NCBI GenBank assembly: GCA_005281725.1
Contig: SSBO01000113.1
Location: 1 to 11,207 of the forward strand
From: Wuchereria bancrofti
Lineage: Eukaryota; Nematoda; Chromadorea; Rhabditida; Onchocercidae
Length of the DNA: 11,207 nt
Direction of reading: 5' to 3'
Positions 1 through 6,902 of this stretch are shown here, one piece after another. The notes below the pieces were generated by a model. It was not told the origin of the DNA and ran no database searches. It saw only the letters and a program-made list of their open reading frames with translations. The position numbers and the translations under genes were made by a program. Numbering within the stretch: the first letter of the stretch is position 1; the number at the start of each line of letters is the position of its first letter.

Positions 1-214
1 TCGTCCATTTATAGTGTGGTTGAGGTTTCAGCTCTCTTGTAATGTTTAGCGTTTTATAACTGTGTAGCATCCGTGCGATATGTATAATGCGTTATTATGA
101 TGTTGATTAGTTTTATGTTAAATAAAGGTTTAATTACCCAAGTTTGAGGTGTCTACAATCAAAGAAACAGAAAGAACAGTCAAATTTTGTCACAGTTCTA
201 GAAAATCGACGACA
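1..214 (+). repeat. Left arm of long inverted repeat (TIR-L)
   Basis: It begins TCGTCCATTTATAGTGTGG and ends near GAAAATCGACGACA. Its reverse complement is found at 2209-2432, by eye a little over 90% identical. The main length difference is about 10 bases near the middle, where the right arm has extra bases between the TTTAATTAC motif and the GAGGTGTCTACAATC motif. No convincing reading frame. The arm is cut by the window start. Confidence 0.9.
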
Positions 215-524
215 AACATAGTGTCAAGAGAATATTTAAAAGTTTTCATTTGAAGTTAGAAAAACTTAACATGGTGATATTCTTTTTAAACTAAAATATC
301 ATTATAAACATCTACTTGTTCAAAAGTTAATAAATGTACAATTGCTCATTGTTAAGTTATTAGTTTTGCTATTCCTCAAAAGTCAACGCTATTATCTTTC
401 AAGATGTAGCAGAAATTTTTGTAATACAAAATTTGATAGCTCAATTCAGAAAAAAATCAAGAGATTTACTTCCGAAATTCAGATCGCAAAAGATCTCAAA
501 GAAAAGAATATACTATCTTATAAT

Positions 525-549
525 TAAATCCTGTTAATTCCTATCAAAA
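525..549 (+). repeat. 25-base direct repeat, left copy
   Basis: TAAATCCTGTTAATTCCTAT continues to CAAAA and matches 777-801 at 23 of 25 positions. The two copies flank the 227-base block 550-776 inside U1. The mirrored pair is present in U2 (about 5202-5222 and 5444-5466). U3 has the motif only once (about 8110-8130), on the gene side of its diverged block. Confidence 0.8.
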
Positions 550-776
550 CACAAGTAATGATAAATTGTTATCGCTGGTCAAAAAGCGCTTTTCATTGTT
601 ATACGTTCTATTCGTTTTGTTCTTCCTTTTTCCATCCAACTCGAGAAATTTATAAAATAGAGCAAAAGGATTCCAATGTCGAAGTATAAAAAGCGCCACT
701 TTTTCCATCTTCAACCATTATAATTAGTTCGGTCATTCTTTTTCTTTTCTTAATTTTCAAGAAAATGCTCTTAGTT

Positions 777-801
777 TAAATCCTGTTAATTTCTGTCAAA
801 A
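777..801 (+). repeat. 25-base direct repeat, right copy
   Basis: This is the second copy of the motif at 525-549. It lies at the boundary where U2 loses homology (793/794): U2 jumps from this motif straight into the intron, deleting the promoter flank and exon 1. The motif may therefore mark a recombination-prone join. Confidence 0.8.
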
Positions 802-806
802 TTTGC

Positions 807-911
807 TCGCCGATCTTTCTCGACAGAGCTTCGAAAGTTATTACTCCTAAATAATGTAGTAATTACGAGTAAAACTTTAGGAATTATAAGCTATAATACT
901 ACTGATTTGAT
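807..911 (+). promoter_or_regulatory. Conserved 5' flank of the peptide gene (putative promoter/5' UTR)
   Basis: The roughly 105 bases upstream of the ATG at 912 are kept in U3 (7994 to about 8100, reverse strand) at close to 90% by eye, including the block CTCGCCGATCTTTCTCGACA and an A+T-rich stretch with TATAAT at 892-897, 15 bases before the ATG. The equivalent segment is deleted in U2 together with exon 1. Promoter function is inferred from position only; no transcription start can be seen. Confidence 0.35.
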
Positions 912-1313
912 ATGACAAAGTTGTTGGTACATCTTGCTTTCATCATTTATTGTGGTGGCCAAGCTGCCAACCAAAATGCAGCGATGCAAGCTGGAAATGG
1001 TATGCATCTTACCTTTTTGTCACAGGTATGTATATTATAAAATACAAGTCTAGGTATGTGCTCTGTGCATTCTGTAATTCTGAAACGGAATACGTTTAAT
1101 TTGTGTGAATAGTGTGAATTACTTTATTACTCGATTATTTTGATAAAAAATTTGAAGTAATTCTCGTGGGTTGATAAGTTAAGATAACAGTAATCATTTC
1201 AAATTAACTCAAAAGTTCTGCAATGTTAGACAGATATTCTCCGACATCAATTTTAGGCGCGGAGATTAACACAGAGTATAAAATTGACGAGTTATGGGAT
1301 GATTGCTCATTAA
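912..1313 (+). CDS. Two-exon small secreted peptide precursor (U1 copy, intact)
   Basis: Exon 1 is 912-1025 and exon 2 is 1257-1313. The intron, 1026-1256 (231 bases), runs from CAG|GTATGT to TTTTAG|GCG in phase 0. The product is 56 residues. Residues 1-18 look like a signal peptide: MTK, a hydrophobic core LLVHLAFIIYC, then GGQA with possible cleavage after Ala18. Residues 19-30 are a low-complexity Asn/Ala/Gln/Gly/Met stretch. Residues 31-56 are MHLTFLSQ followed by the exon 2 part, which starts ARRL, contains IKLTSYGM and ends at TAA. A dibasic Arg40-Arg41 sits next to the exon junction. Exon 2 keeps the same frame, length (18 codons) and stop in all four U copies, and exon 1 recurs in U3 and U4. 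I recognise no family. The intron model is inferred from splice consensus and copy comparison; without a transcript, other downstream acceptors remain possible. Confidence 0.55.
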
Positions 1314-1439
1314 TACAAACAACGCAAGTAGAAGAATGTATGTTCATTTTATAAAGAATTGATTTATTAACACTTTTCAATTTTGAATAATTGATTTTAA
1401 TTCTGGAAGAAATGAATTTACATAATTATTGTTATGAAT

Positions 1440-1502
1440 GCAGCAATACTGTCGAATTGTGATAGAATGGAAAATGGAAGAGTGTCTATTTTGGAAGAGA
1501 AA
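1440..1502 (+). repeat. 63-base direct repeat, copy a
   Basis: GCAGCAATACTGTCGAATTG through GGAAGAGAAA is repeated at 1547-1609 with changes only in the ACTGTC/GTTGCT positions. Copy a matches U4 and copy b matches U3, so U1 holds both paralogous versions side by side. All other modules have this block once. An N follows immediately at 1503. Confidence 0.85.
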
Positions 1503-1540
1503 NTTATTAGCACCTTTCAATTTTGGACATAATTGCTTTT

Positions 1541-1651
1541 ATGATTGCAGCAATGTTGCTGAATTGTGATAGAATGGAAAATGGAAGAGTGTCTATTTTG
1601 GAAGAGAAAGCATTGCTGTTTGTGCGAAACACTCTTAATTTGATAAACTGA
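1541..1651 (+). CDS. Conserved 36-codon open frame (U1, possible small peptide)
   Basis: ATG at 1541, TGA at 1649-1651. The peptide starts MIAAMLLNCDRMENG and continues RVSILEEKALLFVRN, ending TLNLIN. The same frame is open, with the stop at the same place, in U3 (7666 to 7556) and U4 (10739 to 10629). U2 has it with ATA instead of ATG. A fragment at 2771-2873 keeps its start, with an in-frame 24-base loss followed by a 1-base loss. The block stays similar where its flanks differ more. It lies downstream of exon 2 of the secreted-peptide gene on the same strand, so it could be an untranslated-region frame, an alternative exon or a separate small gene. No family recognised. Low confidence that it is translated. 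Confidence 0.25.
   Translation: MIAAMLLNCDRMENGRVSILEEKALLFVRNTLNLIN
1547..1609 (+). repeat. 63-base direct repeat, copy b
   Basis: Second copy of the block at 1440-1502, in the U3-like version (GCAATGTTGCTGAATTG). The 44 bases between the copies match the U3 flank but lack about 20 bases between two CAATTTTG motifs. Confidence 0.85.
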
Positions 1652-1954
1652 AACTATTAGAATTGTTAATATGCAAGTGATAAAGATTGATAATCATATT
1701 TTAACATTGAAAAGATCAGTGTACTAATGAAAGGAATGCGAAAGGCGGAAGTCAGATGAAAAAAAAAGAAAAAAAAAACAACAATTCGTATATTTTCATT
1801 TTATAAGAGAAATAGTAAATGGTAAAACCTGAAATTATTGTGCATATAATGGAAAAATGTTTCTTNGACTTATCAGTTTGATTTTAACAATTTTTTGAGG
1901 TTTTTTTTTTTTTTCTTAATATTTCAACGGTTTCTTATAAGCCAATAATGCTTC

Positions 1955-2176
1955 TCATAAAAATTCAATATGTAAAACAATTATTTGAGCGCATTTGTTC
2001 ATCAGACATAAATTCTTATAGTTGATAAGATTGGTAGTATTTTGAAAGTACAAATTACGAACGGAAGTAAAAAGAACTATATTTAACAGCAACTGAAGTG
2101 AAGTACAGTATTTGTGAATTAGATATCGCTGAAAGCCATTTGCTAATTCGCATAATAATAATATTAACTTTTTCAC
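1955..2176 (-). CDS. 73-codon antisense open frame conserved among U copies (U1)
   Basis: The frame begins at a GTG codon (2176-2174), directly downstream of a stop in the same frame, and ends at TGA. The translation starts with a hydrophobic run (KKLILLLCELANGF) and ends HIEFL. U3 and U4 carry 72-codon versions. The length difference is one 3-base in-frame change (an extra ATG codon at 2009-2011 region, giving CLMNKC against CLNKC). U2 has ATG in place of GTG but a stop at codon 17. It faces the secreted-peptide gene convergently. A non-ATG start is poor for a eukaryote, so if real this would have to be an internal exon or have lost its start; a chance frame in A+T-rich repeat DNA is equally likely. 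Confidence 0.2.
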   Translation of the reverse strand: MKKLILLLCELANGFQRYLIHKYCTSLQLLLNIVLFTSVRNLYFQNTTNLINYKNLCLMNKCAQIIVLHIEFL

Positions 2177-2208
2177 TTGGATTTAAATTTAATATCAGAA
2201 AACAGCAT

Positions 2209-2432
2209 GTGTCGCCGATTTTCTATAACTGTGACGAAATTTGACTGTTCTTTCTGTTTCTTAGATTGTAGACACCTCAAACTCAAACTTATTAGAGTAA
2301 TTAAACCTTTATTTAACATAAAACCAAATCAACATCATAATAGCGCATTATACATATCGCACGGATACAACAGTTATAAAACGCTAAACATTACAAGAGA
2401 GCTGAAACCTCAACCACACTATAAATGGACGA
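2209..2432 (-). repeat. Right arm of long inverted repeat (TIR-R)
   Basis: Reverse complement of 1-214. It starts TGTCGCCGATTTTC directly after the end of the U1 homology (CAGCATG at 2202-2208) and ends ATAAATGGACGA at 2421-2432. An open frame that runs through this arm from the end of U1 is not conserved as protein and is judged a chance frame. Confidence 0.9.
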
Positions 2433-2770
2433 CTGTAAAAAGAAATGATTAATTGTAATTAAGAGATGGTGTTGGATAAATGTGAATTCGGGAATAAGGG
2501 AAATTTGTTTAAGGGTAGATATTTCTTTGTTACAATATCTATTACATGCATTTAATTCTCACATATCTCATACAGTATAATGTGTGTAAAGCGAGGTTAA
2601 TTTATGGACAAAGAGATGATTCACTTACTGCTTCTCCTCGCTTTCCAGCGACAAAGATACAATCTTTTGTGAGATGAAGATATATGAGTTCTTTTTTTTC
2701 TTTTAAATAGTTCGTTCAAAAAGTACGTCAAATAATCTCTTAAAATGAGTGTAAAAAAGTGATAAGTTGA
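2433..2770. other. Single-copy stretch, no gene recognised
   Basis: There is no match to the other modules. It contains a 9-base inverted repeat (AAAGCGAGG at 2588-2596 and CCTCGCTTT at 2636-2644) and, on the minus strand, a donor-like GTAAGT at 2631-2626. That donor could close the open frame running from the U fragment at 2830, but no matching gene model can be supported. Confidence 0.5.
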
Positions 2771-2873
2771 ACAAATTAAGAGTGTTTCACAAAACAACAA
2801 TGGTTTCTCTTCCATTCTATCACAATTCAACAGTATTGCTGAAATCGTAGAAATTATGTAGATTCATTTCTTT
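2771..2873 (-). repeat. Short diverged U fragment (D)
   Basis: ACAAATTAAGAGTGTTTC through ATTCATTTCTTTC matches the part of U that holds the 36-codon frame (compare 10639-10770 and 7565-7690). It lacks 24 bases between two ATGGAA-type motifs and has about ten scattered changes. On the minus strand it has a good acceptor-like TTTCAG at the position where other copies have GTAG or GCAG. It sits directly beside the 10-bp array. Confidence 0.8.
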
Positions 2874-2880
2874 CATGTTG

Positions 2881-3075
2881 GAAGTAACAAGTAGTAGCAA
2901 GTGGAGTGGTTGCAAGTAACAAAAACTCGTAACAAATAGTAACTAATAAGTAGTAGCAATTAGTAACAGGTGATAAGAGGTAGCAAGTGATAACGATTAG
3001 TAAATGATAACTGGTAGCAAGTAGCAGAAAATGGTAATAATGGTAGCAAGTAGCAGCAAGTGAAACTGGTAAAAA
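2881..3075 (-). repeat. Degenerate 10-bp tandem array, inverted orientation
   Basis: About 15-20 imperfect units of the type GTAGCAAGTG/GTAACAAGTG/GATAACAAGT, the reverse complement of the arrays at 6771-6902 and 9877-9988. The phase slips at several points (units of 14-15 bases), so it looks older. The open frame crossing it on the minus strand is rich in Tyr, Leu, Cys and Thr because of the repeat and is not a gene. Confidence 0.8.
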
Positions 3076-4059
3076 GCTGTGAAAAACAAACCACAAATTG
3101 GAAGAGAAAATTCAAGTTAGGTTATATTAAATTATCAATGAAAGGAAAACAGTTTACGCAAGAAGGAAGGAAATTATTGAAATTATAGAAACAATAGTTG
3201 AAGCAATAACATAGATAGGGCAAACGGAGTTGTAAGAATGAAAAAAATAAATACAAAAAATCTGAAGATTATCAGTAGTTTCTTTAATTAAATGATAAAG
3301 AAGCGTCAGAAATTGCGAACGGCTTGCGCAATAGTTATCTGTGTGAAAGTGAAGGAATGCAAATCTACGCTTTGAAGAAAGCTTTTAAAAAACTTTTCTG
3401 CTCAGAATGGAAATTGAAAAATTGAAATAAACGATTAAATTCACAACAGATTCAGCGAACAAGTGAAGAAACTATTTGAAGAAGTACTTCTCAGAAATTT
3501 AAAAAAGCATTTTACAAAATATGCAACACTGCTAGATGACGTTTGACCTACGAAACAATAGTTTAATTGAAATGCTTTTGTTAACATCAAAAATAGTAAT
3601 ATTTCTTACAAATGGATGGAATTTCAATGTTTTCCACGTTTTGTTATGCTCTGAGTTATAAATCGACATAACTAGAATATTTTTCAGTTTCAATTCTCAA
3701 CTAAAACTGTTACAGAAGGTCAAATCTTTTATGTATTATAATCATATTAGTATGCCATTTGTGCAATTAGAATGTATGAAAATGTCAGAAAATTGAAAAT
3801 ATCACCTTTTTTGGAAAGTTGGAAACCTACAAAATATCACATATCAAATTAATTACTAAGCAAATTACCTTCATTCTACGTTTGTAGAAATTTACGAAGA
3901 GCTAATTGATCAGTTCTTTGATTATCGACAAATCGATTTATTTTAATTTTGTTTTCTGCATTATCAATGTCTTTTTGCTAGTCATAGTTGCTGTGTGTTT
4001 TTATAATTACTTTTGCATGCTTTTTTAACTTACTTTACTTACTGCATTTCTTTTTTTTT
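3076..4059. other. Single-copy stretch without recognisable gene
   Basis: This A+T-rich DNA is not shared with the other modules, apart from a weak resemblance of about 3999-4035 to 9630-9660. The longest open stretch with plausible composition is 3288-3425 on plus (about 45 codons, containing SEIANGLRNSYLCESEG), without an ATG near its start or a clear splice site. It may be a relic, but nothing identifies it. Confidence 0.5.
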
Positions 4060-4176
4060 ATTTAAATGTATTAGCGGAGGTAGATGAAAGAAACCAATGC
4101 GACAGATGAACACAAAAATATATTAAGTAAAGTTATAAGATTCCATGCTGTTTTCTGATATTAAATTTAAATCCCA

Positions 4177-4227
4177 ATGAATAAGTTGATATTATTATTA
4201 TGTAAATTAGCAAATAGCTTTCAATAA
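4177..4227 (+). pseudogene. U2 remnant of the 72-codon frame, ATG form
   Basis: This is the U2 counterpart of the frames at 7014-7232 and 10100-10318. Here the first codon is ATG rather than GTG, and the translation MNKLILLLCKLANSFQ then meets TAA. Downstream the homology continues with further disruptions. It shows that an ATG once existed or arose at this position. Confidence 0.3.
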
Positions 4228-4686
4228 TGTCTAATTCAGAAATACTACGCTTCAGTTGCTGTTAAATATAGTTCCTTTCCGCATGCAAATTGTATTTTAT
4301 AAATATTACCATTTCTGTGCAGTTCTTATATGAAATAGCTCAAATTAAATTGTTTTACATATTGAATTTTTATGAGAAGCATTATTGGCTTATAAGAAAC
4401 CGTTGAAATATTAAAAAAAAAAACATCAAGAAATTGTTAAAATCAAACTGATAAGTGAAAGATGTTAGCTTTTTCTACGAAGAAACATTTCTCCATGATA
4501 TGCACAAAAATTTCAGGTTTTATCATTTACTATTTCTCTTATAAAATGAGAATATACGAATTCTTGTTTTTTTCTTTTTCATTTGACTCCCGTCTTTCGC
4601 ATTCCTTTCATTAGTACACTGATCTTTTCAATGTTAAAATATGATTATTAATCTTTATCACTTGCATATTAATAATTCTAATAGTT

Positions 4687-4797
4687 TCACTTTATCAAAC
4701 TAAGAGTGTTTCGCACAAACAGCAATGGTTTCTCTTCCAAAATAGACACTCTTCCATTTTCCATTCTACCACAATTCAGTAGCGTTGCTACAACTAT
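4687..4797 (-). pseudogene. U2 version of the 36-codon frame, start codon ATA
   Basis: The frame is open for 36 codons to TGA and contains LLNCGRMENG and RVSILEEKPLLFVRN. Its first codon is ATA where U1, U3 and U4 have ATG. Differences from the other copies are few: Gly for Asp after NC, and Ser for Asn near the end. Confidence 0.3.
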
Positions 4798-4917
4798 AAA
4801 AATAATTATGTAAGTTCATTTCTTCCAGAATTGAAATTAATTACTCAAAATTAAAAAGTGTTAATAAATCAATTCTTTATAAAATGAACATACATTCTTC
4901 CATTTGCGTTGTTTGTA

Positions 4918-4974
4918 TTAATGAGTCATCATCCCATAACTTGTCAATTTTATAACCTGTGGTAATCTCCGCGG
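4918..4974 (-). pseudogene. Orphan exon 2 of the secreted-peptide gene (U2)
   Basis: The acceptor TTTCAG (4980-4975 on the minus strand) is followed by 18 codons and TAA, translating PRRLPQVIKLTSYGMMTH. It corresponds to exon 2 of the U1 gene with six codon changes, five of them amino-acid changing. Exon 1 has been deleted from this module, so no secreted product can be made from it. Confidence 0.55.
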
Positions 4975-5396
4975 CTGAAATTGTTGAGGGAATATCTGAT
5001 TAACATTGCAGAACTTTTGAAATAACTTGAAATGATTATTGCTATTTTATCATTTTAACTTATCAGCCCATAATAACAAGAATCACTTCAAATTTTTTAT
5101 CAAAGCAATCGAGTAATAAAGTAATTCACGCCGTGCTGCAAAATTAAACGTATGCCGTTTCAGCATTACAGAATGCACAGCACAGAGCACATACCTAGAC
5201 TTAACAGGATTTAAACTAAGAGCATTTTCTTGAAAATTAAGAAAAGAAAAAGAATGACCGAACTAATTATAATGGTTGAAGATGGAAAAAGTGGCGCTTT
5301 TTATACTTCGACATTGGAATCCTTTTGCTCTATTTTATAAATTTCTCGAGTTGGATGGAAAAAGGAAGAACAAAACGAATAGAACGTATAACAATG

Positions 5397-5408
5397 AAAA
5401 GCGCTTTT
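5397..5408. repeat. 12-base perfect palindrome AAAAGCGCTTTT
   Basis: Present in U2 and at 582-593 in U1; lost by substitution in U3 (about 8312-8325). It could be a protein-binding site or a cruciform-prone spot, but only the symmetry is seen. Confidence 0.6.
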
Positions 5409-5819
5409 TGACTAGCGATAACAATTTATCATTACTTGTGTTTTGATAGGAATTAACAGGATTTAATTATAAGATAGTATATTCTTTTCTTTGAGATCTT
5501 TTGCGATCTGAATTTCGGAAGTAAATCTCTTGATTTTCTTCTGAATTGAGCTATCAAATTTTGTATTACAAAAATTTCTGCTACATCTTGAAAGATAATA
5601 GCGTTGACTTTTGAGGAATAGCAAAACTAATAACTTAACAATGAGCAATTGTACATTTATTAACTTTTGAAGCAAATAGATGTTTATAATGATATTTTAG
5701 TTTAAAAAGAATATCACCATGTTAAGTTTTTCTAACTTCAAATGAAAACTTTTAAATATTCTCTTGACACTAAGTTATTTCTTTTTAATTAATTAAATAT
5801 TGTTTTAATATCATTAATT

Positions 5820-6770
5820 ATTATTGTTTATTTGATTTATGAATTGGCATTAAAATCAATTGAACTTTCTGTACATCATGATCAATGCCATCTCAATTAC
5901 CTGAAAGAATTCTATTCATGTTTGGATTATTACCTCACTTCTTTAAGTTACATATCATTCATGGCGCTAATGAAGCGTTAATTTTATCCATAATTAAAAT
6001 AATAAGAATTGTGGAATAATTTTGAGACAAATGCATTAATTCAACTAAAAAAACTAATTTAATTAAGGTACAATAAAACCTTTCCAAATTTCACGACGTT
6101 TCAACGTTTGTTGATAAAACATGTTTTAGTACTATAGTTTTTATAAGTGAATTGGTGATCTTTCTTCCTTCTTTTTTTCAGTTTCATATTTTTACAAAAA
6201 TTTCATTTTGTTTGAAAATTAAACTAAAGTGCTTAATTTTTAAAAAAAGCAATAATACATTTGAATTCCTTTTTAAAAGTTATTTTCAGGAAGGTAAAGA
6301 ATAGTGCCATAGATGAAAAGAAATCCAACCCTTGATTTGCTTACCGTATGATAATCTCATAAATGACATCAAAATTGTTAGCAGTTGACAAGTTAGAAAT
6401 ATGCTTGCAATCATATGCGTGCACGTTCGCACGCACACCTGCGCTACATAACTAATTTGCTGAATAATAGTAGTGCTATTAGTAGTGACTGATAGCAGGT
6501 GCATGCTAATATTGAATTTTTTTTTTCTCATAGCCTAGTTTTTTTTCCATTTTTTTCTTTTTTTCCTTTTACTTATCATTTTTTGGTAAAAGTTAGCACA
6601 GAATATAATTGCAATCTAAAAAAAATTTCATAAACGTACCGAAAAAAAAAAAAACCGAGTATAAAGATATAGCGAAGAATATGGTATTTTTATTGAAATT
6701 CGCAGTCCATCATAAAAAATTGCTATTTAACTTAATTAGCCAGAAGATTTCAAAGACTTATTAATACTGG
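5820..6770 (+). repeat. Spacer repeat S1 (short form)
   Basis: A near-identical copy is at about 8440-9880 (S2). It holds long T- and A-runs, acceptor-like TTTTTTCAG (about 6173-6181) and TTTTCAG (about 6284-6290), and the hairpin at 6416-6435. It has no protein-like frame: the 81-codon frame on minus at 6286-6531 is not maintained in S2. Relative to S2 it lacks a block of about 430 bases (after GCAGGTGC near 6502) and one of about 55 bases (after CCTAGTTTTTTTT near 6548). Confidence 0.85.
6416..6435. repeat. GC-rich hairpin with conserved 7-bp stem (S1)
   Basis: TGCGTGC, loop ACGTTC, then GCACGCA, in an otherwise A+T-rich spacer. The S2 copy at 9054-9073 has the same stem with loop ACACTT, so three of the six loop bases changed and no stem base did. 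A second small inverted repeat, TAATAG/CTATTA, lies 30 bases further at 6465-6481. The function is unknown; it could be a transcript structure or a DNA cruciform. Confidence 0.55.
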
Positions 6771-6902
6771 CTACCATTTGATACTACTACTTGCTACCAG
6801 TTGCTACTACCTGTTATTCCTTGCAACCACTTTCCACCACTTGTTACCACTTGCTATCACTTGTTATCACTTGTTGTTATCTGTAACCAATTGCTATCAC
6901 TT
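6771..6902 (+). repeat. 10-bp tandem array beside U3
   Basis: From 6781 the repeat keeps an exact 10-base register for 12 units (TTGCTACCAG, TTGCTACTAC, TTGTTACCAC, TTGCTATCAC, TTGTTATCAC and relatives), with consensus close to TTGYTAYCAC. It ends at TTCATTTAAATG where U3 begins. The 64-codon frame through it is a product of the repeat. Confidence 0.95.

Larger units (their letters stand above)
219..2208 (+). repeat. Module U, copy 1 (U1)
   Basis: This is a full-length copy of the main repeat, oriented with its peptide gene on the plus strand. Different segments have different closest relatives. Bases 219-793 match U2 (5203-5772) at about 99% by eye. Bases 794 to about 985 match only U3 (7931-8113), at about 90%. 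Bases about 997-1502 match U4 (about 10670-11180) at about 98%. Bases 1504-2208 match U3 (about 6982-7715). Two N bases (1503, 1866) lie exactly where bases are missing or duplicated relative to the other copies. The module ends where TIR-R begins. Confidence 0.9.
1..2432. mobile_element. Composite element: inverted repeats around module U1
   Basis: A pair of inverted repeats (1-214 and 2209-2432) directly brackets a full copy of module U (U1), giving a 2.4 kb structure with long terminal inverted repeats and a peptide gene inside. No transposase-like frame is present, so it would be non-autonomous. Base 1 is the window edge, so the left arm may continue outside and the true tip and any target-site duplication cannot be judged. 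To the right, the matching arm stops being testable at 2432. The arms do not recur around U2, U3 or U4, so they belong to a different repeat family from U or to a layer acquired only by U1. The structure is seen; mobility is inferred. Confidence 0.55.
4060..5772 (-). repeat. Module U, copy 2 (U2), exon 1 deleted
   Basis: Homology starts at TTTAAATGTATTAGCG just after a T-run (the 10-bp array present beside U3 and U4 is absent) and ends at CTCTTGACACT, the exact inverse of the U1 start at 219-230. The right third (5203-5772) is about 99% identical to U1 219-793. The left part is the most diverged of the four copies. A deletion of about 255 bases relative to U1 joins the intron at CCTAGACTT directly to AACAGGATTT, with 2 bases of possible microhomology, removing exon 1 and its upstream flank. 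Confidence 0.9.

Noticed and set aside
342..527. A 61-70-codon open frame present in U1 and, inverted, in U2 (5463-5675)
   Set aside because: It has no in-frame ATG and no clear acceptor. The two copies are about 99% identical DNA, so conservation is uninformative, and U3 lacks the region.
2177..2452. 91-codon frame on plus
   Set aside because: It crosses the U1/TIR-R boundary, starts at TTG and has no conserved protein counterpart; a chance frame.
2621..2830. 69-codon frame on minus ending near a GTAAGT donor
   Set aside because: The first third is the U fragment and the rest single-copy. It starts at TTG and has no partner exon; exon status cannot be supported.
2854..3096. 80-codon frame rich in Tyr, Leu, Cys and Thr on minus
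   Set aside because: It is a translation of the 10-bp tandem array, which tends to stay open.
3288..3425. 45-codon open stretch with a mixed, protein-like composition
   Set aside because: No start, no splice signals, single copy, no recognisable family. It could be a relic, but there is no support.
6286..6531. 81-codon frame on minus
   Set aside because: It is not kept in the S2 copy despite near identity, and the GC-rich hairpin falls inside it.
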